Below are positions 16,901 to 28,400 of a stretch of 45,601 bases of DNA, one piece after another; the first letter of the stretch is position 1, and the number at the start of each line of letters is the position of its first letter. A model generated the notes under the pieces. It was not told where the DNA came from. It ran no database searches and saw only the letters and a list, made by a program, of their open reading frames with translations. Origin of the DNA: Fluviicola sp. (GTDB lineage Bacteria; Bacteroidota; Bacteroidia; Flavobacteriales_D; Crocinitomicaceae); NCBI GenBank assembly GCA_002734085.1, contig NVXV01000001.1, positions 614,816 to 660,416 of the forward strand. Reading direction: 5' to 3'. The position numbers and the translations under genes are program-made.

Positions 16901-19900
16901 ATTATCATCGGGATAGGATTCTTCATAGTGGGTAATTGTATAATCACCTCTCAAGAGAATGCCTGGGAAATTATTATCTTCTGTTTTTGTATTGAGGTAG
17001 TCAAGATCTGTCATGCCTGTTCCTGAAGGGATTTCAAACTCACCTGCCTCTATGGTTCTTCCCAGCTCGTCGTACTTAGTGTAAGAAGCTAAACCGGAAG
17101 CGGCTTGTCTTGCATTTTGAGAAAAGCGAACGCGGTAGAGCTCGTCCAGAACAAAATCAGAATGTGCACCGTCTGGTGTATATTGTTCAACTAATGTATT
17201 TAAACCATTGTACTTATAACGTGTTTCCATTTGATGTACTGGCTCAGTATTATCCCAAACGCCCTGGCTATCAAAGTGAGCAGCACCAAGTACATCCACA
17301 CCTTGTGGCGGTACGGTTTGAATGAGGTTGTTGGCAAGGTCATAGTAATACAAAGTATAGTTGTATTCTTTTAACTCATAAGTTAAGGTCAGGTTTTCAG
17401 TAGCACTTGTGATACATGTTGCCATTGCTTCCTGAAACTGGTTCTGCACGTCATTGATCATACCGTTGTAATAAGTATTGGCATCAATTTCGGCCTGACC
17501 AAGGGTAGCTTCAATACAATCGCTTTCATAGTCGGGGAGGCCGTCTGATAAATCGGGGAAGTCGGTGAAGGTCTGGCTGGTAAAATCACCAATTCCAATA
17601 CACCAAAATTCATCGCCATACATAAATCCACTCACCACTTCACCTGAGGTTAATACAACATCAACAAGGATGACCTGAGGATAAGTAATTCCATCTGTGT
17701 GTGTATAGTTAGCATACTTCACAGGGTTTTCGATGTACTGAATATCTTCAGCTAAGATGCCATCATTTGGTAAATCAAAATACTTTAGTTTTAAGGCAAA
17801 ATCACATTGAATAGGTGATGCTGGATCACTGTCAAAATTAAATACAACACCTGCTAATGTATCACTACTCAAATTTAAAACACCATAGAGTCCACCGCAC
17901 TCATCAGCAATATTCTGATACGTTGGCGGAGCTACAGTAATTTGTGTGCTCACAGGTGCTGTACCCGCTAAATTGAGCGCATCAATTCCATCATTCATCA
18001 AGGCAAGTATTTCCCAAAAACAATTTGTGAAATTCTGATTTGTAATGTTTGTTGTGGTACTTGTAGGTACGGGGTCTATCTCTATACCGTACAAAATTGT
18101 ATCCGTACAATGCGTACTCAGAAGGCTATAAATTTCTTCGTATTCTGCGTTTCCATCTACTGTTGGGTTGGTGCCGTCGGGGTCGGGGTCGAAGAACCAG
18201 CCCCATGAGTTTTCAGGACAAGTAGCGATTGAATAATCATAAAACAATTGTTCGAGGTTTCCTGTTCCAGACCCTGGGTTGGAATTGCTAATTAACGTAG
18301 CTTCGTTGAACGCAGGATCATATAACGAATTGGATTGAAGTATTTCTAAACAGCTTTGCATTGTGGGTTCAATCCAGTCTTCAGGCATTTGCTGAATCCA
18401 GTTTTGCGTATTATTAAATGCAAGCGAATCACAGTCTGATCCGTTTACAATTCCTGATACCACCCCTGAAATTTGATCGTTCATTTGATCTTCACTGAGC
18501 GGCCCATTAAATACCGCATTGTCATCCGTTTGATAATAACAGGAAGGGTTATCTGTGTTTTTGTGCTCTTCAATTAAATCTTGTTTTAATTGATTGTAGA
18601 GACCTATAAAAATAAAGCGTTTGCGTTGTTCATAGTAGGAGGTGGAATTAACGATATTGCTGTCAAGATCATCTTGTTCCATGCAGTTAACAAAATACTC
18701 AACATAATCGTATAAGCTGCCTGTTGTGTAATTTATTCCCGTTGAGGGGCATTGAAAGTTGTTGCTGTCTAGGTAGTTATCAACATTTTCCTCTAACATA
18801 CTATTGCCATTCCCATCATCATCCCATGCATGATTTTTGAACGGATCATAGCTAAAGGAAGGAGTTGTATAGACCTGGTCATAGGGCGCTAAAAATAAAT
18901 TGGAAGAAGACCAGTTGGCATCACCGATCTCTGATATCAACTTAAAACTATAATCTAATGTTTCTGACACCTGATTACAGTAGGTCAAATGGCAGTATTC
19001 TCGGTGATGGAGTAAAAAGAGGGGATCCATCGCTTCTACGTAGTTATTTGGGTCTTGCAATTCACTCAAGGTATAACTAGTGCCATCAATAGTAACCGTT
19101 GCGTTTGGATTACCATTAAAATAAAGGGGGTTTTGTAATAGATTATCCCAAAACATACTATTAACGTTGTCATAAAAAACACCACCTGGCGTAATCTGCT
19201 GGAGCATTTGATTTGTTTTTGCCTCACAACTGTATTCAGTAGGTGTGATAGTAGGATTATCGCCTGCTTCACCTCCGAAATTTTCATACAATTCATCTTC
19301 ACTACAACTGTTTAACACGCAGTTATCTATCATTGCTTGTTGGGTAGGATTATTTTCCGGATCCCAGGTTAATCCTGGATTATCTTCCAAAAACTGATAT
19401 TTACTAAGGTGTGTACAATAGTCATTACAATCGGTAAAACACCCGGAGATATCTATGTTACTCATGTATTCATTTACAAAGTTGGTAGGATCGTTTACAC
19501 CCGAAGCATCCAGTAAGTTTTCAAAATCCTGGGTCATACTTTCCTGATCAACCGTTAATTTTTTGATGATGCGGTATTCACCAATGGCAACTAAGTTATA
19601 AGTTAACGTTACACTTTCCTGAGCGGGAGTTGCCGAGGTGTTAATCGTACCGTCGGGGTTATAGCAATTTCCAGAGTCGATGCTTGTCACGTAGTGCTCT
19701 GCTGGAAAGCTTGTAGAATAAATAGGAAGACCTTCTTGTGTAAGTACTTTTATTTCGAGGTCGTATTTACACGTAGCACAGAGCTCAGGTAACGATACAG
19801 TTTGCCCACCCACATTAACCGTTTGAGAGTTGATGGTTTCAATAATTCCGTTTAGATTATAATTAACCGTAATATTTGCATTTTCTATACTGTTAAAATA

Positions 19901-21688
19901 CGTATGTTCCGCTATAGACGCATAGGGTGTAGATGCAATGTTGTTACTATTGAGACTTGTGGTTACTGAGGCTGTATTTTGATCTTCAAGTGCAATTAGA
20001 TTATCAGGAGACTCTCCAGTTATAGCTGTAGCAATCACGTTTCCACGTTTATCAGAATAGGAAACAGAATATTGACCATTGGCATCTCGCACAATTTCTT
20101 TACGATAGCCTTGTGGAGATTCTGCCACATTGCTTCCAAAAAGTCTGATTAACTCTGTAGCTGTTGGGGAAACATAGTATTTTTTAGCTGAATGCTCTCC
20201 ACCGACACGGAAATCATATCCAATGCCTCCCACTTCTTTAATTCGCCCTGAGCCATCATTTCTATAAACGGTTTGACTGTATACATATCCATCGGCATTG
20301 GGTATAGCTGCACGAAAAAGATCCTCGGTAAACACATTGTCTTCACTAAAATACTGTCCTGCGCCAAGTGTACGGGTAGGATCAATTGCATCGGTACTGG
20401 CTAAAGGCACAGCTGATGTGGGTGTATGTGTATAAAAATCATAATGTTCTTCTTCAAAAGTGGGTGTTACTGATCCACTTGAAGGGTCAGCTAAATTAAA
20501 AGCCGATTTATATCCCAGCTTTCTGCCTTGAACAGGAGCTGGTGATACACTGATGGTTTGGCGTCCTTCATAGTCAAATTTGGCCTCACTCACTAAGGTA
20601 ATATCATTGGAAGTGTTATAGGACAAACTTTGTCTTCCTCTATTACTCCCATCAAAAAAGGAAACAGAACTTACATTTTTCCCGTTCTCGGCATACGCCA
20701 CCTGATAGGTCCAATTTTTCTCGGGTTCAAAAGCATCGTTTGGGATGATTTCATGCGTTATCCATTCAGCAATGACACCAAAGTTGGAGGGTCTTGAAAA
20801 ATAGGTCCATTGTCCCAATTTTATTTGGTCGATAATTCCGCCATTAGCGGTTTCATTGAACCTGGTTACTCCTCTGACTCTAAAAAACAATTTCCCATCG
20901 GGGTAAGTGTTGTCAATGGTATGATGTGTTTTATTGAGTCGAACCCTTGATGGTTCTTTGAGCTGAAAGGCCCATTCCCAAATTGCTGTTCCTGCTGGAG
21001 GTGTGCTATTGGTCAGTAAGTCATACTCTTCACTTCTTGCATCTATCCACACCCATTCAAAGTCGTATTCTTCGGCACCTGGAATATAACTCCAATTGGC
21101 TCTGAATGTACTCGGATCAAAACCCATCATTACCCTTTCCGGGTTTGTGCCCACGACATCTAATCCATACCATTCTTCACTTCTTAACTCAAATACAAGT
21201 TCTACATCATCAGGGAATCGATTGTCATTTTGGGGATTTGAGACAGTGATCCAACTGCTTGTTGAAGTATCGTAGAATTCACCTTCAATGTTAATTACTT
21301 CCACATCATAACCTGAAAATTGGTTGACGTCAAAATTTACGTAATCTGAATAAATGTAATTATTGTTCTCATAAGCAATTTCAAGCACTTGCTGATTTGC
21401 TATGCCGTTAACCTTATATTCAACAGTGACTTCAATCCGCCACTGATCATACATGGACAAATCAGATTGTTGCTCTCTTGAATAGTTCAGGTGTACAAGT
21501 CCTTCACGGTTCAGGTATACATGGCTCTCTTGCCCTGAATGAGAGGGCGCATTGATGGTATAGTCAATGCCTAAAATAACATTTTCCAAGAGATTTCTTT
21601 GACTCCATGCACCAGATCCTGCACTGGAGTTCTGAGCAACTCCAATACAGAGCAATAAACAAAGAAGTAAGGGTTTCAGCTGCTTCAT
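13967..21688 (-). CDS. RHS/YD-repeat polymorphic toxin with variable C-terminal tip
   Basis: 2573 residues with a signal peptide (MKQLKPLLLCLLLCIGVAQN). The N-terminal region, about 30-630, has the Bacteroidota RHS pattern KNWTYQVAYAENGKNVSS and a FFDGSNRGRQ motif near 320-350. A Cys-rich insert occupies about 633-1393. YD repeats run from about 1440 (for example YKYNGLNTLVEQYTPDG, FDKNGNLASLKRNG). The RHS-associated core lies at about 2214-2281: YRYGFQGQEKDDEVKGEG, YRMHDPRIGRFFAVDPLAPK, and YPEWTPYAFSGN. After SELEG the last about 290 residues are a tip I do not recognise. The ATG overlaps the upstream stop (ATGA). No T9SS sorting domain is visible at the C-terminus, so how it leaves the cell is open. 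Confidence 0.88.
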   Translation of the reverse strand: MKQLKPLLLCLLLCIGVAQNSSAGSGAWSQRNLLENVILGIDYTINAPSHSGQESHVYLNREGLVHLNYSREQQSDLSMYDQWRIEVTVEYKVNGIANQQVLEIAYENNNYIYSDYVNFDVNQFSGYDVEVINIEGEFYDTSTSSWITVSNPQNDNRFPDDVELVFELRSEEWYGLDVVGTNPERVMMGFDPSTFRANWSYIPGAEEYDFEWVWIDARSEEYDLLTNSTPPAGTAIWEWAFQLKEPSRVRLNKTHHTIDNTYPDGKLFFRVRGVTRFNETANGGIIDQIKLGQWTYFSRPSNFGVIAEWITHEIIPNDAFEPEKNWTYQVAYAENGKNVSSVSFFDGSNRGRQSLSYNTSNDITLVSEAKFDYEGRQTISVSPAPVQGRKLGYKSAFNLADPSSGSVTPTFEEEHYDFYTHTPTSAVPLASTDAIDPTRTLGAGQYFSEDNVFTEDLFRAAIPNADGYVYSQTVYRNDGSGRIKEVGGIGYDFRVGGEHSAKKYYVSPTATELIRLFGSNVAESPQGYRKEIVRDANGQYSVSYSDKRGNVIATAITGESPDNLIALEDQNTASVTTSLNSNNIASTPYASIAEHTYFNSIENANITVNYNLNGIIETINSQTVNVGGQTVSLPELCATCKYDLEIKVLTQEGLPIYSTSFPAEHYVTSIDSGNCYNPDGTINTSATPAQESVTLTYNLVAIGEYRIIKKLTVDQESMTQDFENLLDASGVNDPTNFVNEYMSNIDISGCFTDCNDYCTHLSKYQFLEDNPGLTWDPENNPTQQAMIDNCVLNSCSEDELYENFGGEAGDNPTITPTEYSCEAKTNQMLQQITPGGVFYDNVNSMFWDNLLQNPLYFNGNPNATVTIDGTSYTLSELQDPNNYVEAMDPLFLLHHREYCHLTYCNQVSETLDYSFKLISEIGDANWSSSNLFLAPYDQVYTTPSFSYDPFKNHAWDDDGNGNSMLEENVDNYLDSNNFQCPSTGINYTTGSLYDYVEYFVNCMEQDDLDSNIVNSTSYYEQRKRFIFIGLYNQLKQDLIEEHKNTDNPSCYYQTDDNAVFNGPLSEDQMNDQISGVVSGIVNGSDCDSLAFNNTQNWIQQMPEDWIEPTMQSCLEILQSNSLYDPAFNEATLISNSNPGSGTGNLEQLFYDYSIATCPENSWGWFFDPDPDGTNPTVDGNAEYEEIYSLLSTHCTDTILYGIEIDPVPTSTTTNITNQNFTNCFWEILALMNDGIDALNLAGTAPVSTQITVAPPTYQNIADECGGLYGVLNLSSDTLAGVVFNFDSDPASPIQCDFALKLKYFDLPNDGILAEDIQYIENPVKYANYTHTDGITYPQVILVDVVLTSGEVVSGFMYGDEFWCIGIGDFTSQTFTDFPDLSDGLPDYESDCIEATLGQAEIDANTYYNGMINDVQNQFQEAMATCITSATENLTLTYELKEYNYTLYYYDLANNLIQTVPPQGVDVLGAAHFDSQGVWDNTEPVHQMETRYKYNGLNTLVEQYTPDGAHSDFVLDELYRVRFSQNARQAASGLASYTKYDELGRTIEAGEFEIPSGTGMTDLDYLNTKTEDNNFPGILLRGDYTITHYEESYPDDNGDIAARFTGGQQNLRNAIGAVEHYQSEVFGIPAVGQGFKTVVSYSYDAHKNVKEVVTSNYDLRQIDQEHKKTDYEYDLVSGNVNEVIYQEGYEDEYHHQYHYDANNRLVRVFTSDDHGITYEKDAKYFYYLHGTLARVELGEDEVQGMDYAYNLQGWLKGVNASTLVAKRDLGNDAADGINKHFGRDAFGFALGYYANDYTPIENITPFANTAQVQALNLNDEPTAQNGNNHGSLYNGNISHMVVAMSDANEAPMDVLANNYRYDQLQRIKAQDVYYDANVMLSNDFSTAGLYRTAGGESAYQTRYSFDKNGNLASLKRNGSGKDQNGNTIALAMDEFTYNYYQTSSNTASTTTTPQESNRLSHVGDVIGASNYDTDVDPGQTTANYKYDASGQLIQDLDEEIEQIKWTVTGKVKEIRFTSGSSKNDLKFVYGPMDMRVMKIEYTNENSKNSIRTYYSYDAQGNVMATYKRTILANFAGSGANSDYTDEFVLNEQMVYGSSRIGMEQKNRVITTAEVNETTGTINFELGEGVSWDLVTQESYNLTFRKLEDKVYELTEHRGNVMEVITDRKLPVDDGVFDVNGNLTSTTQDGVVDYYAVNVISYSDYYPYGALMDDRNGSTGDYRYGFQGQEKDDEVKGEGNSINYKYRMHDPRIGRFFAVDPLAPKYPEWTPYAFSGNQVIATSELEGLEPEQRYDKNGEEIIPEEGDIQPGVPGANTSTNNSWRAYRWSRVSDTKMEWVDLGELSLHSRDYQNGSNYFITSSSSSLPRGTDNVTLEQGVGGPTTLVKSFQINGVTYSANYKNGGFIGYWNKEGGLFSGLLTKNGGYAGDRYESERNNHVYYKEALKLGIDDLSDDLFNDYLFEVVQNTTVGLFEMWAGGRMGNSVEGPIDFFASHDNLLDKKIRLLLMIKGPGNYLTMPTGMGFPNSPNGGGAILYQYFFKGYAGENAQPVFEITPLTFDDAFGTPFTEIQWAQF

Positions 21689-22404
21689 AATTCTGTGTAT
21701 AAATGATAGTGTTGATACTTTGGTGAAAGTTTGTACTTCCCTCCACTAATTGTAAATATCTGTTCTAAATCGAATACTTTTTCATTACCAATGGAATAAG
21801 AAAAAGTGGAATAATTAATTTCTACAAAGTTTCCTTCTTCTTCATCATTTCCATATTCATAAGTAATAGAAACCAATGTGTTTTTTTTATGATTAATCTT
21901 TATCCGAACCTCTTTGAGACCTGGAGTATTTGTGGACGAATAGGTTCTGATTTCATTCTTATCTTGTACCAAAGCGTATTTTATTTTGCCTGAACTATTT
22001 TGTTGGTTTTGCAATGCTTCAAGGGTTTCTTTTATTGATTTCAGATCCTTTTTGGAGAAGGAGATCTCTTGATTATCAGATGTGTTTTGGGATTTATCAT
22101 GAATTAGAATCGCTTTTTCTTCTTCATCAATGCGAATATGATACTTTCCCACTTCAAGGAATTGAATATCCCCTAAAGTAGTAGCAGTAGAATCTCCTTT
22201 TCTATACAATTCTGCTTTCGTATTGTAGATCAAAGTTCCACCACGTTTAGTATACGTTTTCACTTCAGTGACTAATTGGGTTTCATTGCTTTTTTCTAAG
22301 CGTTTTGAGATGTTCTCCAAATCACTTGTTAAGTCCTGACTGAAAAGTACCAAAGAACTCATTGCAAAAAGAAATACCAATATGTTTTTATTATTCAGAT
22401 ACAT
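21685..22404 (-). CDS. Exported protein between the two giant toxin-operon genes
   Basis: 239 residues with a signal peptide (MYLNNKNILVFLFAMSSLVLFSQ). The mature part is beta-rich with a Gln/Asn/Ser-rich helix at about 130-145 (ETLEALQNQQNSSG). The pattern KTYTKRGGTLIYNTKAELYR followed by VGKYHIRIDEEEKAILIHD hints at a LolA/LppX-like half-barrel, but this is only a resemblance. It overlaps the gene before it by 14 nt and the RHS gene by 4 nt, so its dose is tied to both giants. A periplasmic helper for their folding or export is the natural guess. Confidence 0.65.
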   Translation of the reverse strand: MYLNNKNILVFLFAMSSLVLFSQDLTSDLENISKRLEKSNETQLVTEVKTYTKRGGTLIYNTKAELYRKGDSTATTLGDIQFLEVGKYHIRIDEEEKAILIHDKSQNTSDNQEISFSKKDLKSIKETLEALQNQQNSSGKIKYALVQDKNEIRTYSSTNTPGLKEVRIKINHKKNTLVSITYEYGNDEEEGNFVEINYSTFSYSIGNEKVFDLEQIFTISGGKYKLSPKYQHYHLYTEL

Positions 22405-25400
22405 GTCCGCGTGATTCAGTTACTGTAAAGATACCTTCTTCTGTTTCTTGTTTTTTAAGGGTGAGATTTCCTTCCTCGTCATAATAGTAAAGCGTGGCAT
22501 AATTATCTGCATTCAGTTCAGCCCTCAACCACAAATCATCCGCGCCATAAACATAGGTGGAAATCCCACCTGTTTTTGCCGAAAACCGGACATCATCTAC
22601 AAAGAGCTTATCTATGCCCGGATTAAATTGGATGCCCAAAACAAGATTATTTGATGGTGCTGAGAGCTCCAGATCCACTTTTTGCCAGCCCTCAATTATT
22701 TTACTGTACGTTACGTTATGAACATTGATTCCATTGGGATCAAAAACCCCACCTGCAACGCTACCCAGCTCAATCAAATTACTTGTTTCGAAAGAAACTA
22801 CGTTTGTGTTTTCCCTTGACACCCATACTGAAAGTATATACTTTTTATCTTTTTTCAGTTTTAAACGAGGTTGGTCAAACATTGCCTGACCATTCACTTC
22901 CATTGATTGATCACCCGTATGAGCAGATTCAGTAGTGTAAGAGATACTCAAAGGAGCATCAACGAAATTGCTTTCTGATAACAATGATAACTTCCCATGG
23001 TATTGGCTATTTGTAAGCAGGTTATTGTTGGCGTTTACATTATCAATAAACGGAGTCACATAGATAGCCGCATAACCACCTTCGTCCGTAACACTACCAT
23101 TGTGTGTACCATTCAGGAAAAAACCTTCATTTCCTTTATAGACTCCTTCTTCACTTGTTAGCGTCAGTCCAACATTCTGCTCATAGTCTGAAAGACTAAA
23201 TTGTGAAAATGGTATATCCGTTATTACTTTAATCAGGTTACTCCCATCAATGGTTGCTTTTTCAATATCGCATTGATTGATATTCATCAGTGAGGAAGCT
23301 GCATGAGCATTATCGAAATTCAAATTGGTTTGATTCAATTGCTTACTAAACGTCATTGAAGGATCTGAACTCATTTCAAAGTCAAAAACACCAATTTCTC
23401 TCACCTCGGCGTTTCCTCCTACACCTATCGTTAATGAATTATCATACCCATATAGTGCAGATGAATGAATATCTAATCGATTACGATTTTCAATTTCATA
23501 GGCATCAGGTGAAAAACGAGTGATTTCATTTACCCACTCCCAGTCACTAATAGAATCTTCGATATTCCCAATATCCCAGGTAAACATTGGAACATTGTCC
23601 ATCAAGCCATCTTCACGAAGATTAGGGTCGCTTGAAGTGTTGTCAACAGTATAATCCGTTTGGGTATTTCGCTTACCTGCATACGTGTAAGATTTGTAAG
23701 GTCTCCAGATTCCACTATTTCCTGATAGGTAAGGGTTTTCCACAACACCATTCCAGGAAAGGTCGGTGGCACGTGTCAACCAATTGTCTTTATAAAGAGA
23801 AGCCCCTGCTGATAAAACATCATTTATTTCATCAACTGCTACTACGTGGGTTCCACTACCTACATTTACCTGATTGCCATTTGAAGCAATCAAATCCTTC
23901 GTAGTATAGCTTGCCGTTATTTGTGAATAATGATTTCTTCGTCCAGAGCGAATCACTTTGATTACAGGATATACATTGTCAATAGAATAACTTTCTTCAA
24001 GTCCTGGATAATTAATAGGGTCAAAATTCGTATTGAGACCAAAAGGGAAATGAAGCACACCGACTAAATTTCCTTGATTATCATATTCAGTACCTAAGTA
24101 ATATGCTTTTTTACGATCAGCATTATCACTTGGGGTGCTTATAGTAGCATATTCTTTTCCAGGATCAATTAAAATTCCTTGCAAAATAACTTCATCTCCT
24201 CGCACTAAGTGATCAAATACATCTGCAAAACCAGAATTGGCTGAGAACCGTAAAAATTGTCCGTTCCCAGATTGATCTATATTTACAGATTCTCCATTTA
24301 CAACCACTGTATAGTTGATGTTTTGATACGCATGTCCCATTTTATCATATTGATAATAAGCAGGGAGATCAGACTTATAAAAGCTATCACCAAATTCATT
24401 CTTCACTTTTGTAAGAATTGGAATTCCCGATTTTTCATCATAGGCCAAAACCTCAGATTCGTTTACTGTTTGTAAATCTCTTGAAATACTCTTTTTCAAA
24501 ATCCCTGTTCGATGTACCACTTTATTGGTTACATATGTTCGGAATAGTGTTTTATGGTTATTGTAACTCGGCCAAAATGAAGGTAGTCCTGCTATACTAA
24601 TTATGTCTGCATTAAAATCCAAACCAATTTGATTCCAAAATGATTTATTTTCCCTTTGATCAGTAAATAAATCTACATCCACACCCATCATCTTTTGTGT
24701 AGTGGCTAATGTGAAATCAGCATTGTCTTTTGGTATAACATCTACTTTGTTTACAAGTTTTTGGACTTGTTCATTTTGATATACAAAGGGTTTAGAACGA
24801 TATTCGTATGCGCTTTCTGTTATTGGCTCAGCATTAATTTCATAATTATTTGTCTCAAAAGACTTCACTGATTTTGGTTTACCGTGCATATCGTTTAACT
24901 CTATTTTAAATGCCTGAGAACCATGGTAGTAGTTTCTTCGTATTGTTCCGATTAATGGAATAGGGATTGGAACATTAAATACACTCTTTGTGTCATTCTC
25001 TTCAGAGAGGACACTATAATCTATTATTGTGGGGAATTCTTTGGCCGTATAGAACTCATGTATTGTAACACCTCCCGTTCTCCCTCTGGTAGGGTCTCCC
25101 AAAGATTTGTTGGTGATTTGTTCTCTGGTGTTTATTGATGTCACACTTACTTTTCTATACCCTACTTGTGCTCCGGGGAAGAGCGATTCATTGACAGGCA
25201 TTTCGGTAAACAAATTATTATTGGTAAACAGTTTGTTTTTACCATAAAAATGCACGGGATATTTTAGTGCATTTTCATCACCACCCGCCTGAGGTTCATA
25301 TTGTGCTACACCACTTGATATTGTATTTCCATATTCATCTGTGGTCGTATAATCATAGTCTTGCCCGTATGTTCGTGAACTCTCTCCATTAGTAGCAGTA

Positions 25401-28400
25401 CTCCAATTATCCGTTATCGAAATACTTTTCACTCTATGTCCACCGCCATATTTAATTTTATCAGGACTCGCCAAACGAATGCCTGAATTCTCAAGATCAA
25501 TAAACTGAGCAAAGTTTTTACTTTTGCAGTACGATCTTATAAAACCAAACGAGCTCGCTGTTTGAGGAACAACATTAAGAATATTTGTAAACATTGCTGC
25601 AATATCCCCTGCGTTTTCAGGTTCATCAGATGACTGAATACTGGCGGGGTTGAGTAGTTTAGGGGCGCTAGATTGCATATATGTCCAAGCCGATAACGCC
25701 ATTGGATGATATTTATTAAAATAACTTCCATTCTTTTTGAGGCCTGGTTGAATGGTGATGTAGCCTACAGAATAATATTCAGTTCCATTATCAAAAAATG
25801 TAGCTGAAACGCCATTTCCTTGAGTTACATCTTCCTCGAGAACACCAAAATTAAAATGGGTCTCTCCTCCCTCAACTTTCATTAAACTTTTTTCTATAGG
25901 TAAATATCCTCGGATATAATCGTAAACCTCATTATTTGAATTAAAAGTGAGTCTCATTCTGGATTTAAAATATAAATTTCTTTGTCCAGATTCATCTTGT
26001 ATCATTGGTTCCACATAATCTCTGTATATAGACTCAGCGCATTCTTCAGGTGTCAAAACTTTCTCAAGGGGTTTTTCTAATTTGAAATAGATTCTCCTTC
26101 TATGCTCGTCAGCTATAGATTCCGAATCATCAAAATCTTCACTTCCTCCAGTATATACCTGATCTGGTGGTGTAAAATCTCCTAACTTGACAATTTTAAA
26201 TAGCTGATTGGCGACTTTGTGTTGAACATGACTGTAATCATCTGATTCATATTCGATATTAATTTCCCCTCCTGATGGCAGGGTGATAGACCTTAGCGAC
26301 CAGGTTGAAGCCAATAGGTCATTGACCTCTTTTGTTACTTGTCTATTGAATTCTGTTGCATCAGATCCAACATAGGTGTTAGCCATCCATGATTGCCTCC
26401 ATCCATTTGGCGTTTGATTGACATATGGAAAGTTCGAATGTGTTCCATAACCTACACTAGTCATAGGGTCACTATTTAAACCTTCATAAGGTTTGAAATT
26501 TCCCCAGGGATCATAAGCATTATAAAAATAATCTGGATTCACATAGTTGAAGTTGTTGTTATTCGTATTGTCATTGAGGTGTTGTAAATGTGCAGGAAGA
26601 TTAACATTTGTATAATCAAAAATATAGGGGCTAAACTTACCTCGTTCAGAATTTTGATAAGTAAACCAAACTTTCTTTAGTGTTAATTTACCCTCACTGC
26701 TATTAACGGAATTTGGGATTCCTTTACACAATGAATAATCATATTCAAAATGTACTGTTTTTATTGGTGTTGCGTTAACAGGATCATTTAGAAAATCTTG
26801 TTTCTTATACAATTTAATTGTCTTTATCATCAAACCACTTTTGTTATCACTTTTGTCTATACTTGGTAAATTTTCAACATTAATAAGTTCGCTCTCCGCC
26901 TCTAAATTATCCTGACGTTCTTCGAGTTCAAAAATGGCAATATGCGTTTTCGTTTCCACTCGACCGACATACCACATTTCTTTTTCTCCAAATTGATATG
27001 AACCTTTATCATCCTGTCTTGTATAGGATTGTCCATCTGAATAATTTGCTCCAGCATATGGTGCCCGCCATTTATAATCATCGGCATATTTTACATAGTC
27101 AAACTTTACCCAATGACCTAAATCATCATCAGTAGGTCCATTATTTGTGACATCAACATAGTCTGCACCTTGAACAGAAGTTAATAAATAAGAATGAGGG
27201 TACGGTGAAGTCGTTTTTTTGTCAATAAACTTATGAGAACCATTTGCTTTATAATCTACCATATTATTTGATTGCTCAATATCAACAATGTTGGTGTTCA
27301 AAGGATCAAAATTATTAGTGTTTTCTCCATCGACTGAAAATAAGTTTTGAACTTCTTTCTTGTTATAGGCAGGGAGACCATAAACATAATAAGCGCCTTC
27401 TTCATTTAGTACTTTAAACCCGGCATGGTGCTTATCTATATAAACGTCATGCGTATTAGACTGACCATTCGATTCTTTCAAGGAAAGAATTCGCTTTTCT
27501 CTATTAAGATTTGATGGTTGAGATGTATAGTCAATTGGACCATTATATTCATAATGTTTAATGTCAAACTCTCCAATTCCAGCAACCTCCTCATTTTTAA
27601 AGGAATGAACTAGTGTGTTTCTCACTTCTCTTTCAGAATTCCCAAAATCCCTGTCATTGTAAAAATGATTATTCGTTGTTTGTTTTATTCTTCTTTTGGC
27701 GGTGTAAAGACCTGATTTGGGTTCAAAGGTAGCCAAAGCTAAATCCGTTGAGTTCACATAATTTAAACTGGATTCATCTTTCAGAGTTTGTTCTCCATGA
27801 ACTTTATAATAATGTGTTTCTTGGATGTCATACCCCTCTACATCGTTAAAATCAAAAGCAAGTTCGTTTGTAGCTGAAGCAGCATCTTCAGAAGCCCAGC
27901 GTCCTTGATTGTCCCATCCAAATGGAATGGCTACACCTGTACCAGTATGTACTAAAGGGGCAGTGGCTGGAACCTCTATATTAACCTGAATACCATTTGT
28001 TTCCGTTCTTAATTTAACGTCATGAACAGCACCAACATCATTTCTTCTTCCTCTAAAAAAGCCAGCTAAGCCCTGCCCAGATGAAAAATAAGAGTCAAAC
28101 GCATAATAGCTTGAAGGTAGAACAGCTGATTCCTTAGTAATCTGACCATCATTTTCACGAACAAAATCTTTTGTGTAATAGTCATTATTAGCACGAGAAT
28201 CTGAACTGGCATATCCCATTACTGGTCTTTTGATACCGCTTTTACTTATATCGTTATAATCTTGTGTGTTATAGGAAACTCTAAAACCAAGCCCAGCTGT
28301 TGCTGCTGGCAAAGTTGCAGGGGTAATTGTGACATCTAGTGCTAAGCTATAATTATTTACTTCTCTTCCAATAGATGGTGAAAAGTTATTACGAGCAAAA

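Noticed and set aside
21685-22404. Calling the 239-residue protein LolA
   Set aside because: Only a loose strand pattern resembles LolA-like half-barrels; no diagnostic motif, so left as unknown.
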